Assembly: GCF_902859745.1 (NCBI RefSeq)
Contig: NZ_CADIJW010000042.1
Location: 1 to 50,806 of the forward strand
Direction: 5' to 3'
Source of the DNA: Achromobacter dolens
GTDB lineage: Bacteria > Pseudomonadota > Gammaproteobacteria > Burkholderiales > Burkholderiaceae_B
Length of the DNA stretch: 50,806 nt
In this document: positions 8,210-16,741 of the stretch, in pieces
Layout: every line of letters starts with the position of its first letter
Numbering within the stretch: position 1 is the first letter of the stretch
Made by a program: the position numbers and the translations under genes
Notes under the pieces: model-generated
What the model was told of the DNA's origin: nothing
Database searches by the model: none
What the model saw: the letters and a program-made list of their open reading frames with translations, nothing else

Positions 8210-8578
8210 AGCGCCGGGGCTCGGCGCCCCGGCTCGCGCCGTCCGCCAGACCGCGCGCGGCCCCCGCCCATCGGCCCGGCCGGGCGCTCCCCGCCATCCC
8301 GCCTAGGGCATACACTGCAGCATCGGCGGTCGCCGTGCCGCAGCATTCCTCCTCCAATCATCCTCCTGTACGAGATTCAGCGAACGTAGCCGCTGATAGC
8401 ATGGGTTGTGTCCGCAAGCATGGGTTGAGACGGCGAATCGCTATGCCGCCAGAGCCCACCCCGCGCGGCGGACGAGATTCCCGTGAGCCGGGTGACGCGC
8501 CGGAACCGTCGTCGCTGCCGTGCGCCGCCTTGCCATGGGAACCGTGTCTGGACCCTGTGTCACAAGGTTCCCCCCGGG
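8210..8578. other. Intergenic region between the two LuxR-type genes
   Basis: This 369-base stretch holds a GC-rich hairpin just after the first gene (8213-8233) and no other clear feature. Open frames run through it in several phases without recognisable products. The second regulator could be read through from the first or have its own promoter; no convincing promoter was seen. Confidence 0.45.
8213..8233 (+). terminator. GC-rich hairpin, possible weak terminator
   Basis: GCCGGGGC, five-base loop TCGGC, GCCCCGGC forms an eight-pair stem two bases after the stop codon at 8209. There is no U tract after it, so it may be a weak or Rho-assisted terminator, or a transcript-end stabiliser. Confidence 0.4.
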
Positions 8579-9229
8579 ATGACAACCGTTCTGATCGAAG
8601 ACTACGCGCTGCTTCGCGTCGCTATCCAGCATGTGTTGGAGCGCGTGCGCAATGCCGAGGACATCCTGGCGATCTCGCCAGCCCATCTCTTGAACATGCC
8701 GGGCTCGATCAATCGGCCAGTGGAACTGCTGGTGGTCGGCTGCAGCGGGGTAACCGAGCCCGACATCGGCCTGCTGTCGCAGGCGATGGCGCTGTTCATG
8801 CCGCGCCTGGTACTGGCGCTGTACGCGGTGCTGGACCAGAACGTCATGGCCGCCTGCGCGCGGGCCGGCGTGGCGGGTTATCTGCCCAAGGCCTCCAGCC
8901 CGGATGCGTTGGCCGCCGCGGTCAGCCTGGTGCTGGCGGGCGGGGAATGCTATCCGCAGCCAGCGGCGCGGCCATTGGGCGCCTCGCAGACGGCGGCGCC
9001 GGAATTGCGCGAGCTGACGCAGCGGCAGGAGGAGATCCTGCAATTGCTGGTGCAGGGCAAGACCATGCGCGAGATCGGCCAGCACGTGGGCATTTCGGTG
9101 GCCACGGTCAAGAGCCATGCGCGCACCCTGTACTGGAAGCTGAACGCGCGCAACCAGGCCGAGGCCGCCTACATCGCGGTGCAGATGGGCCTGGTGCGCG
9201 GCAGTGGCAAGCCCGGCGAACCCACCTGA
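8579..9229 (+). CDS. LuxR/NarL-family regulator with degenerate receiver domain (paralogue)
   Basis: The ATG at 8579 gives 216 residues that begin directly with the receiver strand MTTVLIEDYALLRVAI; an upstream in-frame start at 8483 would add an arginine-rich tail with no counterpart in the family. The acidic pair is present as Glu7-Asp8 and the lysine in GYLPK is kept, but the phosphoacceptor position in VELLVVG is Gly54, the same position and residue as in the neighbouring regulator. The C-terminal LuxR domain is intact (LTQRQEEILQLLVQGKT, then VGISVATVKSHARTLYWKL). The two proteins are clearly related along their length and probably arose by duplication. They might form a heterodimer, which is inference. 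It ends 72 bases before the convergent polysaccharide operon. Confidence 0.8.
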   Translation: MTTVLIEDYALLRVAIQHVLERVRNAEDILAISPAHLLNMPGSINRPVELLVVGCSGVTEPDIGLLSQAMALFMPRLVLALYAVLDQNVMAACARAGVAGYLPKASSPDALAAAVSLVLAGGECYPQPAARPLGASQTAAPELRELTQRQEEILQLLVQGKTMREIGQHVGISVATVKSHARTLYWKLNARNQAEAAYIAVQMGLVRGSGKPGEPT

Positions 9230-9246
9230 AGACGCCCCAGGAAAGA

Positions 9247-9272
9247 GGCGGCGCGCCCTCAAGCGCGCCGCC
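9247..9272. terminator. Hairpin between convergent genes
   Basis: GGCGGCGCGC, six-base loop CCTCAA, GCGCGCCGCC is a perfect ten-pair stem. It lies in the 72-base gap between the second LuxR-type gene and the end of the polysaccharide operon and could terminate from both sides, although neither side has a U tract. Confidence 0.6.
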
Positions 9273-9301
9273 CTGGATGGCGCCAGGCCGTGATGGCGGC
9301 G

Positions 9302-10579
9302 TCAGCGGCCCGTGTCGCGGCGCGCGGCGCTGGCGGGGCTGGGCGCGGCCGGCACGGTGACGGGATCGACCACCGCCGCGAACTCCCGTTCGGCGGCCGC
9401 CAGCACCGCGTCGATGTGCAGGTAGCGCAGCGCGTGGCGGCGCGCGGCGGTGCCAAGGGTCTCGCGGATCTGCGCGTTGTTGGCCAGCTTGCGCACGGCC
9501 TCGGCCATGGCCGCGGCATCCTCGGGCGGGGTGACCAGGCCGCAGTGCGCCACCACGCCGGCCAGCTCGGTGCCGCGCGCGGCGCCGCACACCACGGGAC
9601 GGCCGCTGGCCAGCATGCCGGTCAGTTTGGACGGCATGACCAGATCGGCGGCGCCGGCGCGTTGCGGCAGCAGGTGGATGTCGGCCGTGTTCAGCAGCGC
9701 GCCCAGGCGTTCGCAGGGCTGCAGGTCGAGAAAGCGCACCCGCGCCAGGCCCTCGCACTGCGCCTGCAGCGGCGCGCGTTCGGGGCCCTGGCCGCAGAAC
9801 ACGAACCACAGGCGCGGTTCGTGCTCCAGCAACCGCGCCACCTGCGCCAGCGTGAGCAGGCCCTGCTTGCCGCCCATGTTGCCCGAGTACAGCGCCACCA
9901 CCGCGTCGGCCGGAATGCCGAGCTCGGCGCGCAGATTGCCCGCGCGGTCGGGCGCGATGGCGTTGACGTCGATCCAGTTGGGCAGCAGCACCGCGCGCTG
10001 CGGGTCGATGCCCTTGTACAGCGCCAGGTCCTGCATGCGCCGGGAAATCGTCGAGACGCGGTCGAAGCGTCGCATCAGCCAACGCTCGGCGCGCTGCACC
10101 AGGCCGCGCAGTCGCGCGCCCTTGAGCAGGCCCAGGTCGAAGGCGGCGTCCACTTCATAGTCCTGGATGTGCAGCCAGGCGCGCGCGCCGCTCAGCCGCG
10201 CCGCCAGCCATGCGGCTGGGGCGCAGAAGAGGGCGGGCTCGACCACGAGGATCAGGTCCGGCCGGCCTGCCGCCGCCCGCAGCAGCGACGGCAGGCTGGA
10301 CAGCGCGAAGCTGGCCAGGTGCACCAGGCGCTTGGCGCCGCCGGGCTTGCGCGGCACCCACAAGGGCGCGCGCCGAACGTCGACGCCGGCGCGCGTCTCG
10401 CGGCGGTAGCGGCCGGCGTGATAGCCGTCGTGGACCTGCCATTGGGGATAGTAGGGCGGCGCGGTGACCACGCTGACCTGGTGGCCGCGGGCGGCCAGCC
10501 ATTCGGCCATTTCCGCGTTGTACTTGCCGATGCCGGTCAGCTCCGGCGCGTAGTTGATGCTGTACAGAAGGATCTTCAT
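9302..10579 (-). CDS. wcaI: WcaI-like glycosyltransferase (GT4 family)
   Basis: The ATG at 10579 gives 425 residues; longer frames upstream run through the preceding gene. The N-terminus MKILLYSINYAPELTGIGKYN with the glycine-rich donor-side loop is typical of WcaI, a colanic-acid glycosyltransferase, and IQDYEVDAAFDLG near residue 140 is another hallmark. The C-terminal Rossmann domain has ALYSGNMGGKQGL and a PSKLTGMLASGRPVV motif typical of GT-B enzymes. In E. coli WcaI adds a sugar to the lipid-linked repeat unit; which sugar is added here cannot be read. It is the last gene of the minus-strand polysaccharide operon and overlaps the wcaF-like stop codon by four bases (ATGA, 10576-10579). 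Confidence 0.85.
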   Translation of the reverse strand: MKILLYSINYAPELTGIGKYNAEMAEWLAARGHQVSVVTAPPYYPQWQVHDGYHAGRYRRETRAGVDVRRAPLWVPRKPGGAKRLVHLASFALSSLPSLLRAAAGRPDLILVVEPALFCAPAAWLAARLSGARAWLHIQDYEVDAAFDLGLLKGARLRGLVQRAERWLMRRFDRVSTISRRMQDLALYKGIDPQRAVLLPNWIDVNAIAPDRAGNLRAELGIPADAVVALYSGNMGGKQGLLTLAQVARLLEHEPRLWFVFCGQGPERAPLQAQCEGLARVRFLDLQPCERLGALLNTADIHLLPQRAGAADLVMPSKLTGMLASGRPVVCGAARGTELAGVVAHCGLVTPPEDAAAMAEAVRKLANNAQIRETLGTAARRHALRYLHIDAVLAAAEREFAAVVDPVTVPAAPSPASAARRDTGR

Positions 10580-11136
10580 GTTGGCGGCTCCACGCGGGGT
10601 TTGACGGGACGGCAGGGATTGCCCAGGCACACCATGGCGGGCGGCAGGTTGCGGAACACCGAGCTGCGCGCGCCGACCACGGCCTCGCGGCCGATGGTGA
10701 CCCCTGGGCCGACGAACACGTCGGTGGCGACCCAGGCGCCTTCCTCGATGCGCACAGCGCGTTCGCGCAGCGGGAAGTCGGGCTTGCCGGCGTCGTGGTC
10801 GGCCGCGCACAGGTAGCTGCGCTGGGAGATCACGGCATGGGCGCCGACGTGGATCGGCCCCAGGCTGTAGAGCACCGCGTCGTCGCCGATCCAGGCGTAG
10901 TCGCCGATTTCCACCTTCCAGGGATAGGTCACGGTGGCGCTGGGCCGGATCAGGACTTTGCGCCCGACGCGGGCGCCGAAGCAGCGCAGCAGCCAGCGCC
11001 GGAAGCCGTAGGCCACCTGCGGCGACCAGCGGAACAGCGACCCCTGCACCAGCCACCACAACTGCACCGTCAACGCCGAGCGGCCGCGCTGTCCAGGCGC
11101 CACGGCGAACTGGTCGAGACGCTGCAGCGCGCTCAT
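10576..11136 (-). CDS. wcaF: WcaF-like O-acetyltransferase of the polysaccharide repeat unit
   Basis: The 186-residue protein is a left-handed beta-helix (hexapeptide-repeat) acetyltransferase. Repeats run from about residue 60 (VGRKVLIRPSATVTYPWKVEI) to 170 (VGPGVTIGREAVVGARSSV), with an inserted loop at LCAADHDAGKPDFPL carrying a histidine in the place expected for catalysis. In the colanic-acid pathway WcaF acetylates a fucose residue using acetyl-CoA. The partners here are fitting: GDP-fucose enzymes are encoded upstream in the same operon. It overlaps both neighbours by four bases, so translation is coupled on both sides. The gene is complete. Confidence 0.85.
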   Translation of the reverse strand: MSALQRLDQFAVAPGQRGRSALTVQLWWLVQGSLFRWSPQVAYGFRRWLLRCFGARVGRKVLIRPSATVTYPWKVEIGDYAWIGDDAVLYSLGPIHVGAHAVISQRSYLCAADHDAGKPDFPLRERAVRIEEGAWVATDVFVGPGVTIGREAVVGARSSVFRNLPPAMVCLGNPCRPVKPRVEPPT

Positions 11137-12020
11137 TTGGCGGCTCCGGCCACCGCGTCACGCTGTCCGCGCTCGGGCTCGGCCAGTCGCGCCTGCCGGA
11201 TCTCCTCGGTCTTGATGCGGATCTGCCAGTAGTACATGGCGCGCGCGATGGCGTAGTCGAAGCCGGCGCGTCCGTCGAGGAACCCCAGTCGCAGCACGTA
11301 CGAATGCAGGAACGAGATCGGCGCCTTGAACGGCATCGCCTGGAATACGCGCTTGAGCAGCGCCCGCGCGCCAACGTTGGCCTCGCGCGGGTCGTTCATC
11401 AGGCCCTTGATGCGCAGGTTGGCTTCCCAGTCGGAGTAGCGGTTGTGCTTGTCGAAGTAGTGGTACAGCGAGTCGTGGTCGTTGTGCACCATGCGCGCCC
11501 GCAGCGCGAAGGTTGCGCCCTGCACCTGGGGCTGGTAGTGGCCCTCGACCTCCCACATGTGGGCCACGTCCAGGTCGTCGTAGTCGAGAAAGCGCGAGCG
11601 CTCGCGCGCCAGCAGCGCCAGCTTGTAGACGCGATGCCCATGGCGCAGCTTGCGGCCGCAGAACACGTAGTCGAACGGCACGAAGGCGCCGCCGGCGCCG
11701 GCGGCAAAGCGCGGCAGCGCGGCGCGGATCTCGGCGGCCAGCTCGGGCGTCATTTCCTCGTCGGCGTCGACGTACAGCACCACGGGGTGGGTGAAGGGCA
11801 ACTGCTCCAGGCACCACTGCTTCTTTTTCGGGTACTTGCCATTCCACTGGAAGTTGCTGACCTTGGCGCCGAGCGCGGCGGCCATGGCGCAGGTGGCGTC
11901 GGTGCTGTTGGAATCGACCACGAAGACTTCGTCGAAGTCGGCCAGCGCCTTCAGGCATTTGGCGATGTTGCGTTCCTCGTTCTTGGTCATGACGACCACG
12001 GACACCGGTATCTTGGACAT
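11133..12020 (-). CDS. Family 2 glycosyltransferase
   Basis: The 295-residue GT-A enzyme has the family 2 features VVMTKNEERNIAKCL at the N-terminus, VVDSNSTDAT for nucleotide binding near residue 35, and YVDADEE as the metal-binding DXD-type motif near residue 85. The overall pattern (QWNGKYPKKKQW, then a HxxxR-like YFDKHNRYSDWEA region) resembles WaaE/KdtX-type transferases and EPS-cluster relatives rather than large processive synthases. No membrane spans are evident until a weakly hydrophobic C-terminal part. It should add one sugar to the lipid-linked repeat unit at the cytoplasmic face. It overlaps wcaF by four bases and follows the GT4 gene by 12 bases. Confidence 0.8.
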   Translation of the reverse strand: MSKIPVSVVVMTKNEERNIAKCLKALADFDEVFVVDSNSTDATCAMAAALGAKVSNFQWNGKYPKKKQWCLEQLPFTHPVVLYVDADEEMTPELAAEIRAALPRFAAGAGGAFVPFDYVFCGRKLRHGHRVYKLALLARERSRFLDYDDLDVAHMWEVEGHYQPQVQGATFALRARMVHNDHDSLYHYFDKHNRYSDWEANLRIKGLMNDPREANVGARALLKRVFQAMPFKAPISFLHSYVLRLGFLDGRAGFDYAIARAMYYWQIRIKTEEIRQARLAEPERGQRDAVAGAAK

Positions 12021-12032
12021 GATGCTTTCCTT

Positions 12033-13163
12033 TCAGGAGGCGGCGCGCCGCATCAGCGGCTGGAACAGCTCGATGACGTCGCGGCAGTGCCGCTCCAGTG
12101 AAAAGGCGTCGGCGCGCCCGGGGCCGTCGGCCGCCAGTCTCGCGCGCATGTCGCCGTCGTAGGCCAGGCGGCGCACCGCCGCGGCCAGGGCCGCCGCGTC
12201 GCCCACCGGCACCAGCAGCCCGTAGCGGCCGGCGTCGAGGATCTCGGCCGGCCCGTGCGGACAATCGGTGGAAATGACAGGAACCCCCAGGCACAGCGCC
12301 TCGACCAGCACGTTGCCGAAGCTCTCGCGCACCGAGGTCAGGGCGAAGGCGCCGGCGCCGGCGATGACCGGGAACGGGTTGTCGATGTGGCCGGCCAGCG
12401 TCACCGGGCTGCGCGAGGCGCGCGCGTCGATACGCTTTTGCAGGGCGGCGTGTTCCGAGCCTTCGCCCAAAATGGTGAAGCGGATGCCCGGGTCGTCCAG
12501 CAGCGCGGCGGCGTCGATCAGGGTGGCATAGTCCTTGACGGCCTCCAGGCGGCCGACCGCGACCACGTGGTACGGCGCGGCGGCAGGCTCGGCGTCCGTG
12601 GACGTCGCGCTCTGCTCGCGCACCTCGTCCAGCGGCACGCCGTTGTAGATGGTGCGCACCTTGCCGCGCAGCGGCGGAAACATGCTGACCAGGTCTTCCT
12701 TGACGCCGCGCGACACGCCGACGACGGCGTCGTGGCGGCGGTAGGTCTGGCTCACCAGCCAGCACTTGAGCCGCCGCATGCGCGACGCGCCGTAATGGAT
12801 GGCGGGGCTGCTGTGCTCGAAGGCGACGGTGGCGAATTTGCCGCGCAGCAGCTTCCTGGCCAGCACCACCAGCATATTGCACAGCAGGCCGTGCGAGCAG
12901 ACGATGGCGGGCCGGTCACGGCGGATCTGCTTCAGCAGCCGCCAGAACGCCACCGGCAGCATCAGCCGCAGCGAGGTGGGCGATTCGATGACCGGCAGCG
13001 CCCGTGTCACGCGTGGATTGGCGACCGGGTACTCGCGGTTGCGCGAGCGCAGCAGGAACAGCGCGGCGTCCAGGCCCCTTTCGGGCAGGGCATCGGCGAT
13101 GAAGGCAACGCATCTTCCGACGCCGCCGTGCAGGTCGGGCGCGACGAACAGGACATCAGGCAT
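12033..13163 (-). CDS. Family 4 glycosyltransferase
   Basis: The ATG at 13163 gives 376 residues beginning MPDVLFVAPDLHGGVGRCV, where the glycine-rich loop marks the start of a GT-B fold; upstream frame is unlikely because it would overlap the polymerase gene extensively. The C-terminal donor-binding domain shows VAVGRLEAVKDYATLIDA and SVRESFGNVLVEALCLGVPVI, the EX7E-type region of retaining family 4 enzymes. The start overlaps the polymerase-like gene by eight bases. Substrate is unknown; in a GDP-mannose/GDP-fucose locus a mannosyl- or fucosyltransferase is reasonable but unproved. Confidence 0.82.
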   Translation of the reverse strand: MPDVLFVAPDLHGGVGRCVAFIADALPERGLDAALFLLRSRNREYPVANPRVTRALPVIESPTSLRLMLPVAFWRLLKQIRRDRPAIVCSHGLLCNMLVVLARKLLRGKFATVAFEHSSPAIHYGASRMRRLKCWLVSQTYRRHDAVVGVSRGVKEDLVSMFPPLRGKVRTIYNGVPLDEVREQSATSTDAEPAAAPYHVVAVGRLEAVKDYATLIDAAALLDDPGIRFTILGEGSEHAALQKRIDARASRSPVTLAGHIDNPFPVIAGAGAFALTSVRESFGNVLVEALCLGVPVISTDCPHGPAEILDAGRYGLLVPVGDAAALAAAVRRLAYDGDMRARLAADGPGRADAFSLERHCRDVIELFQPLMRRAAS

Positions 13164-14448
13164 GGGGCAGTACTCGCGGTGACGCCCGGCGCATGGCGTC
13201 CGGACGGGGGCTGGGAGCCGCGGGCGCGGGCGTGGGCACGGGCATGGCCCGCGCATTGCGTATCAGCGACAGGCAGTAGCACAGCAGGAAGCCGGTGAAG
13301 GCGGTCTTGGGGGCGTACGCCAGGCCGCCCGAGAGCGAGTCGATGAAGATGTAGATCGGCGCCGTGGCGAGCAGATAGCGTCGATGCAGTTCGAGTCCGG
13401 GGTGGGCGTAGCGCCGGAACAGCGACAGCAGCAGGATCAGCAGTGGCGGCAGCATGATCATCGCCGTGCCGACGATGCCGAACTTCATCAGGTAGAAGGC
13501 CCAGGAATTGTGCGCGAACGTGCTCAGTTCGAAGCCGTTCTCGCCCATCACCCAACTGCGAAAGCCGGCGCCCTTGCCGAACACCGGGCTCTCGGCGAAC
13601 GAGTCCATCTGGCCCTGCATCTCCTGGATGCGGGCGCCGTAGCTGGAGTCCTCGTCCAGGCGTTCGACGCTGAAGACGCGGTTGGTCAGCACCTCCAGGT
13701 AGCCGATGCTGGCGAACACCAGGATGCCGGCCACCGCCGCCGGCGCGAAGATCATCACCACCCGGCGGCGCACGTCGGAACCGGCCGCCAGCATCACCGC
13801 CAGCAGCACGGACACCATCAGTTGCAGGTACTGGCTGCGGTTCAGCGAGAACACCAGCGCCAGCAGCATGTACACCGTCAACGCGTAGGCCTTGGGGCCG
13901 GACACGTTGAGCGTTTTGCGAAAGTACAGCAGCGACACCACGCCGAACGGAATCGCCCAGACGCCGAGCCGTACGTTGCGCAGCGGGTTGGCGACGCTGA
14001 AGCCCTGCAACTGCTCCAGCAGCATCAGCGTGGCCACGGCCAGGCACGCGGCCACGATGTACTTTTGCAGCAGGGCGTAGGCCGCCGGGCTGTCGATGTC
14101 CTTGTAGCAAAGGAACGGCACGCTCAGGAAGTAGAAGACGATGCGCAGGTCGCGGGCGACGTCGCCGGTGTCGATGCCCGGATGATGCAGCGACACCAGC
14201 AGCAGGTAGATCACCGTCAGCACCTGCAGGCCCAGCAGCATGCCGAGCGCGCCGCGCGGCAGGGCATAGGCGGCCGGGTCCGCCAGCCGCAGCGCCTTGA
14301 CCACCAGGATGGCGACGAACAGCACGTCGAACGGCGACAGCTTGAAGCTGCCCACCCCGAGGATGAAGTGGTCGTCGTTCAGCGCCAGCGCGGTGAAGGC
14401 GAACAGGCCCAGCAGGTGCAACGTGGAAAGACGGCGGTGCGAATGCAT
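13156..14448 (-). CDS. wzy: Wzy-type polysaccharide polymerase / O-antigen ligase family membrane protein
   Basis: The ATG at 14448 gives 430 residues with about ten hydrophobic membrane segments, beginning at LHLLGLFAFTALAL and ending near IYIFIDSLSGGLAYA. A large loop between late segments carries SYGARIQEMQGQMDSF and a GKGAGFRSW stretch, as in the Wzy/WaaL family periplasmic loop. In a cluster with wzx, wza and wzc, such a protein most likely polymerises repeat units at the periplasmic face. These proteins diverge strongly, so assignment rests on topology, the loop motif and context rather than on a unique signature. It is encoded between a family 2 and a family 4 glycosyltransferase gene. 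Confidence 0.75.
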   Translation of the reverse strand: MHSHRRLSTLHLLGLFAFTALALNDDHFILGVGSFKLSPFDVLFVAILVVKALRLADPAAYALPRGALGMLLGLQVLTVIYLLLVSLHHPGIDTGDVARDLRIVFYFLSVPFLCYKDIDSPAAYALLQKYIVAACLAVATLMLLEQLQGFSVANPLRNVRLGVWAIPFGVVSLLYFRKTLNVSGPKAYALTVYMLLALVFSLNRSQYLQLMVSVLLAVMLAAGSDVRRRVVMIFAPAAVAGILVFASIGYLEVLTNRVFSVERLDEDSSYGARIQEMQGQMDSFAESPVFGKGAGFRSWVMGENGFELSTFAHNSWAFYLMKFGIVGTAMIMLPPLLILLLSLFRRYAHPGLELHRRYLLATAPIYIFIDSLSGGLAYAPKTAFTGFLLCYCLSLIRNARAMPVPTPAPAAPSPRPDAMRRASPRVLPHA

Positions 14449-14471
14449 GGCGGCTCCATGGCTGGGTGGGG

Positions 14472-15389
14472 TCAGTGCGCGGCCCAGTCGTCGCGTCCGA
14501 ACAGCTTGATGGCGAGCTTTTCGACGAGGTAGGACAGATCGCCCTGGCGCGCGTGCGCCGCCACCTGCGACGCCCGGCACGACAGGCCGAACAGCTTGCC
14601 CATGCCCGGTTCGGTGCGGCGGATGCGCTCGACGATCTGCTGGCGTTCCTCCAGCAGCACGTCCTGCATCAGCGCGGTCTTGGTCTCGTCATGGGCGGTG
14701 TACACGCCCATCGCGTCCGGCACGATCTGGTTGCGGCCTTCGCGCAGCAGCCGGCTCCACAGTTCCAGGTCCATGCAGTAGCGCATGCTTTCCTGCAACA
14801 GGCCGTGCTTGAGCAGCAGGTCGCGGCGGAAGATGGCCGACTGGTTCGGGATCGAGGCCTTGACCACGGTCAGCGTGCCGCGGTTGACGGGGGTGTAGTG
14901 GATCTTGCGGAAGATGTGGTTGTCGGCGTCGGCCACGAACAGGTTGCCGCTGACGATCGGCGCCCGGCCCCGCGCCGCCGCCGCGCCCAGCTTGCGCAGG
15001 GCGCCCGGGTAGTACAGGTCGTCGGAGTTCTGCCAGCCGACATAGTCGCCGGTGGCGCGCTCGAAGCCCTTGTTGATGGCGTGCGACTGGCCGCGGTCGG
15101 GCGCGCTTTCCCAGTGGGTCAGGTAGCGCTCGTACTTGCGGATGATGTCGACGCTGCCGTCGGTCGAGCCGCCGTCGATGATGATGTACTCCAGCCGCGG
15201 ATAGCCCTGGTTGAGCACCGACACGATGGTGCGTTCCAGGAAGCGGGCCTGGTTGAACGAGGGGGTCACGATGGTCAGCTTGGGCAACAGGCCGCCGGCG
15301 ATCGGCGCGGGCGGGCGCAGCTCGCTCACGAAATCGATCAGTTCACGCGAGTACTCGTTGTGACGCTTGCGCATATAAGACCTCAGCAT
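14472..15389 (-). CDS. Family 2 glycosyltransferase
   Basis: The ATG at 15389 gives 305 residues; the open frame extends far upstream, but only through the out-of-phase wzx and fcl genes. The catalytic domain begins near residue 35 with LTIVTPSFNQARFLERTI, has YIIIDGGSTDGSVDII and the metal-binding WQNSDD, all standard for GT-A family 2 enzymes. An internal ATG at codon 6 is a possible alternative start. It should transfer one sugar to the lipid-linked intermediate. It lies five bases downstream of wzx and 23 upstream of the polymerase gene. Confidence 0.82.
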   Translation of the reverse strand: MLRSYMRKRHNEYSRELIDFVSELRPPAPIAGGLLPKLTIVTPSFNQARFLERTIVSVLNQGYPRLEYIIIDGGSTDGSVDIIRKYERYLTHWESAPDRGQSHAINKGFERATGDYVGWQNSDDLYYPGALRKLGAAAARGRAPIVSGNLFVADADNHIFRKIHYTPVNRGTLTVVKASIPNQSAIFRRDLLLKHGLLQESMRYCMDLELWSRLLREGRNQIVPDAMGVYTAHDETKTALMQDVLLEERQQIVERIRRTEPGMGKLFGLSCRASQVAAHARQGDLSYLVEKLAIKLFGRDDWAAH

Positions 15390-15394
15390 GTTCA

Positions 15395-16711
15395 CTACCG
15401 GGTGGCCGCAGGCATTGCGCCCGGGTAGTCGGGCCGGGATTGACGGATGGCGAGCGCCACGCCGGCCAGCGTGATCGCCGCGTAGGCCATGCGGCCCCAG
15501 GCGGCGGCGTGTTCGCCCGCCGCGTGCACCAGGACGGCCATGACGCACAGCATGGCCAGGCCGCCCAGGCCGTTCAGAATGGCGACTGCGCGCGAGTTGC
15601 CCAGCCCGAGCAGGGAAAAATGCGCGGCCGCGTTCAGCGACAGCAGCCCGGAGGCGGCGATCAGCAGGCGGAAGGTGCCCAGGTGGCCCTCGGCCACCGC
15701 CTGGCCCAGCAGCAGGTCCAGCAGCGGCGCGCTGACCGCCAGCACCGCCACGGTGGCGCCGGCCGACAGCAGCAGGTTCCACCGCATCAGGCGGCGGATT
15801 TCCTCTTCGGCGGCGCCGGGATGGGGCGGCGCCGCGGCCAGCCGGCTGACGCGCGGCATGGCCTTCTGGAAAATCGCCACCGAAGCGGTGTGGATCATCT
15901 GGCCGACCTGCACGCCGACCGTGTAGATGGCCAGCGCGGCCGGGCCCATCAGGCTGCCCACCAGCACCCGGTCGACCGAGCCGAACGCCAGGGCGCTGAG
16001 GCTGTTGAGCCAGGACCAGCGCGAGAACTTGAACGCCGCCAGCATCGCGCCGCGGTCTCGCACCGGGCGCACCAGCGCATGGCCGTAGCGGCGCGCGAAC
16101 ACGCGCATCTTGACCGAGCCGGCCAGCAGCAGGCCGGCCGCCTGGGCCAGGCCGGTCCAGGTGGGCGAAGCGGTCAGCCACGCGGCGGCGCAGGCCAGCG
16201 CCATGGTGCCGCTGCGGCTGAAGACTTCGCACAGGGCGGTGGCGCGGAAATCCTCGCGGCCCTTGAGGCAGCCGGACATCAACTGGTCGTATTGCTGCGT
16301 CAGGTAGACCGCCAGCGCCGGCATGGCCAGCAGCGTCACCGCGACCCCGCCGAAGGTGGCGGCGGGCCAGCCCAGCCAGACCACGCCCCACAGCAGCGCC
16401 GCGGCCGCCGTCACCACGCCGAGCGCGCAGCCGATCAGCGACATGGCGACGCCTGCCGCGCGGTAGGCGCCGCCCGGCTCGTGCAGGCGTTCGGACACCA
16501 GCTTGGTGGCGGTCACGGCGGCGCCCAGGTTGGCGGCGTTGCCGAAGCCGGCCAGCGCGATGATCATCGAGTACTGGCCAAATCCCACCGTGCCCAACTG
16601 GCGGAACAGGATGGGCAGCGCCACCAGCGCCGCGACCGGGCCGATGCCGTATTCCACCAGCCCCCAGAACGAGGCATTGCCGGCGACGTGCTGCCTGATG
16701 AGTCGGATCAT
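15395..16711 (-). CDS. wzx: Wzx-type polysaccharide flippase (MOP superfamily)
   Basis: The 438-residue product is almost entirely hydrophobic with roughly 12 membrane segments. The first segments contain FWGLVEYGIGPVAALVALPIL and FGQYSMIIALAGF, the arrangement typical of polysaccharide translocases of the MATE-like MOP group. It should move the finished undecaprenyl-linked repeat unit across the inner membrane. It is the only flippase candidate in the locus. It begins 30 bases after fcl and ends five before the next glycosyltransferase gene. Flippases diverge quickly, so the substrate cannot be deduced. Confidence 0.82.
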   Translation of the reverse strand: MIRLIRQHVAGNASFWGLVEYGIGPVAALVALPILFRQLGTVGFGQYSMIIALAGFGNAANLGAAVTATKLVSERLHEPGGAYRAAGVAMSLIGCALGVVTAAAALLWGVVWLGWPAATFGGVAVTLLAMPALAVYLTQQYDQLMSGCLKGREDFRATALCEVFSRSGTMALACAAAWLTASPTWTGLAQAAGLLLAGSVKMRVFARRYGHALVRPVRDRGAMLAAFKFSRWSWLNSLSALAFGSVDRVLVGSLMGPAALAIYTVGVQVGQMIHTASVAIFQKAMPRVSRLAAAPPHPGAAEEEIRRLMRWNLLLSAGATVAVLAVSAPLLDLLLGQAVAEGHLGTFRLLIAASGLLSLNAAAHFSLLGLGNSRAVAILNGLGGLAMLCVMAVLVHAAGEHAAAWGRMAYAAITLAGVALAIRQSRPDYPGAMPAATR

Positions 16712-16741
16712 CGGTGGGCCTGTGCTCGGTTGGCGTGGCGC

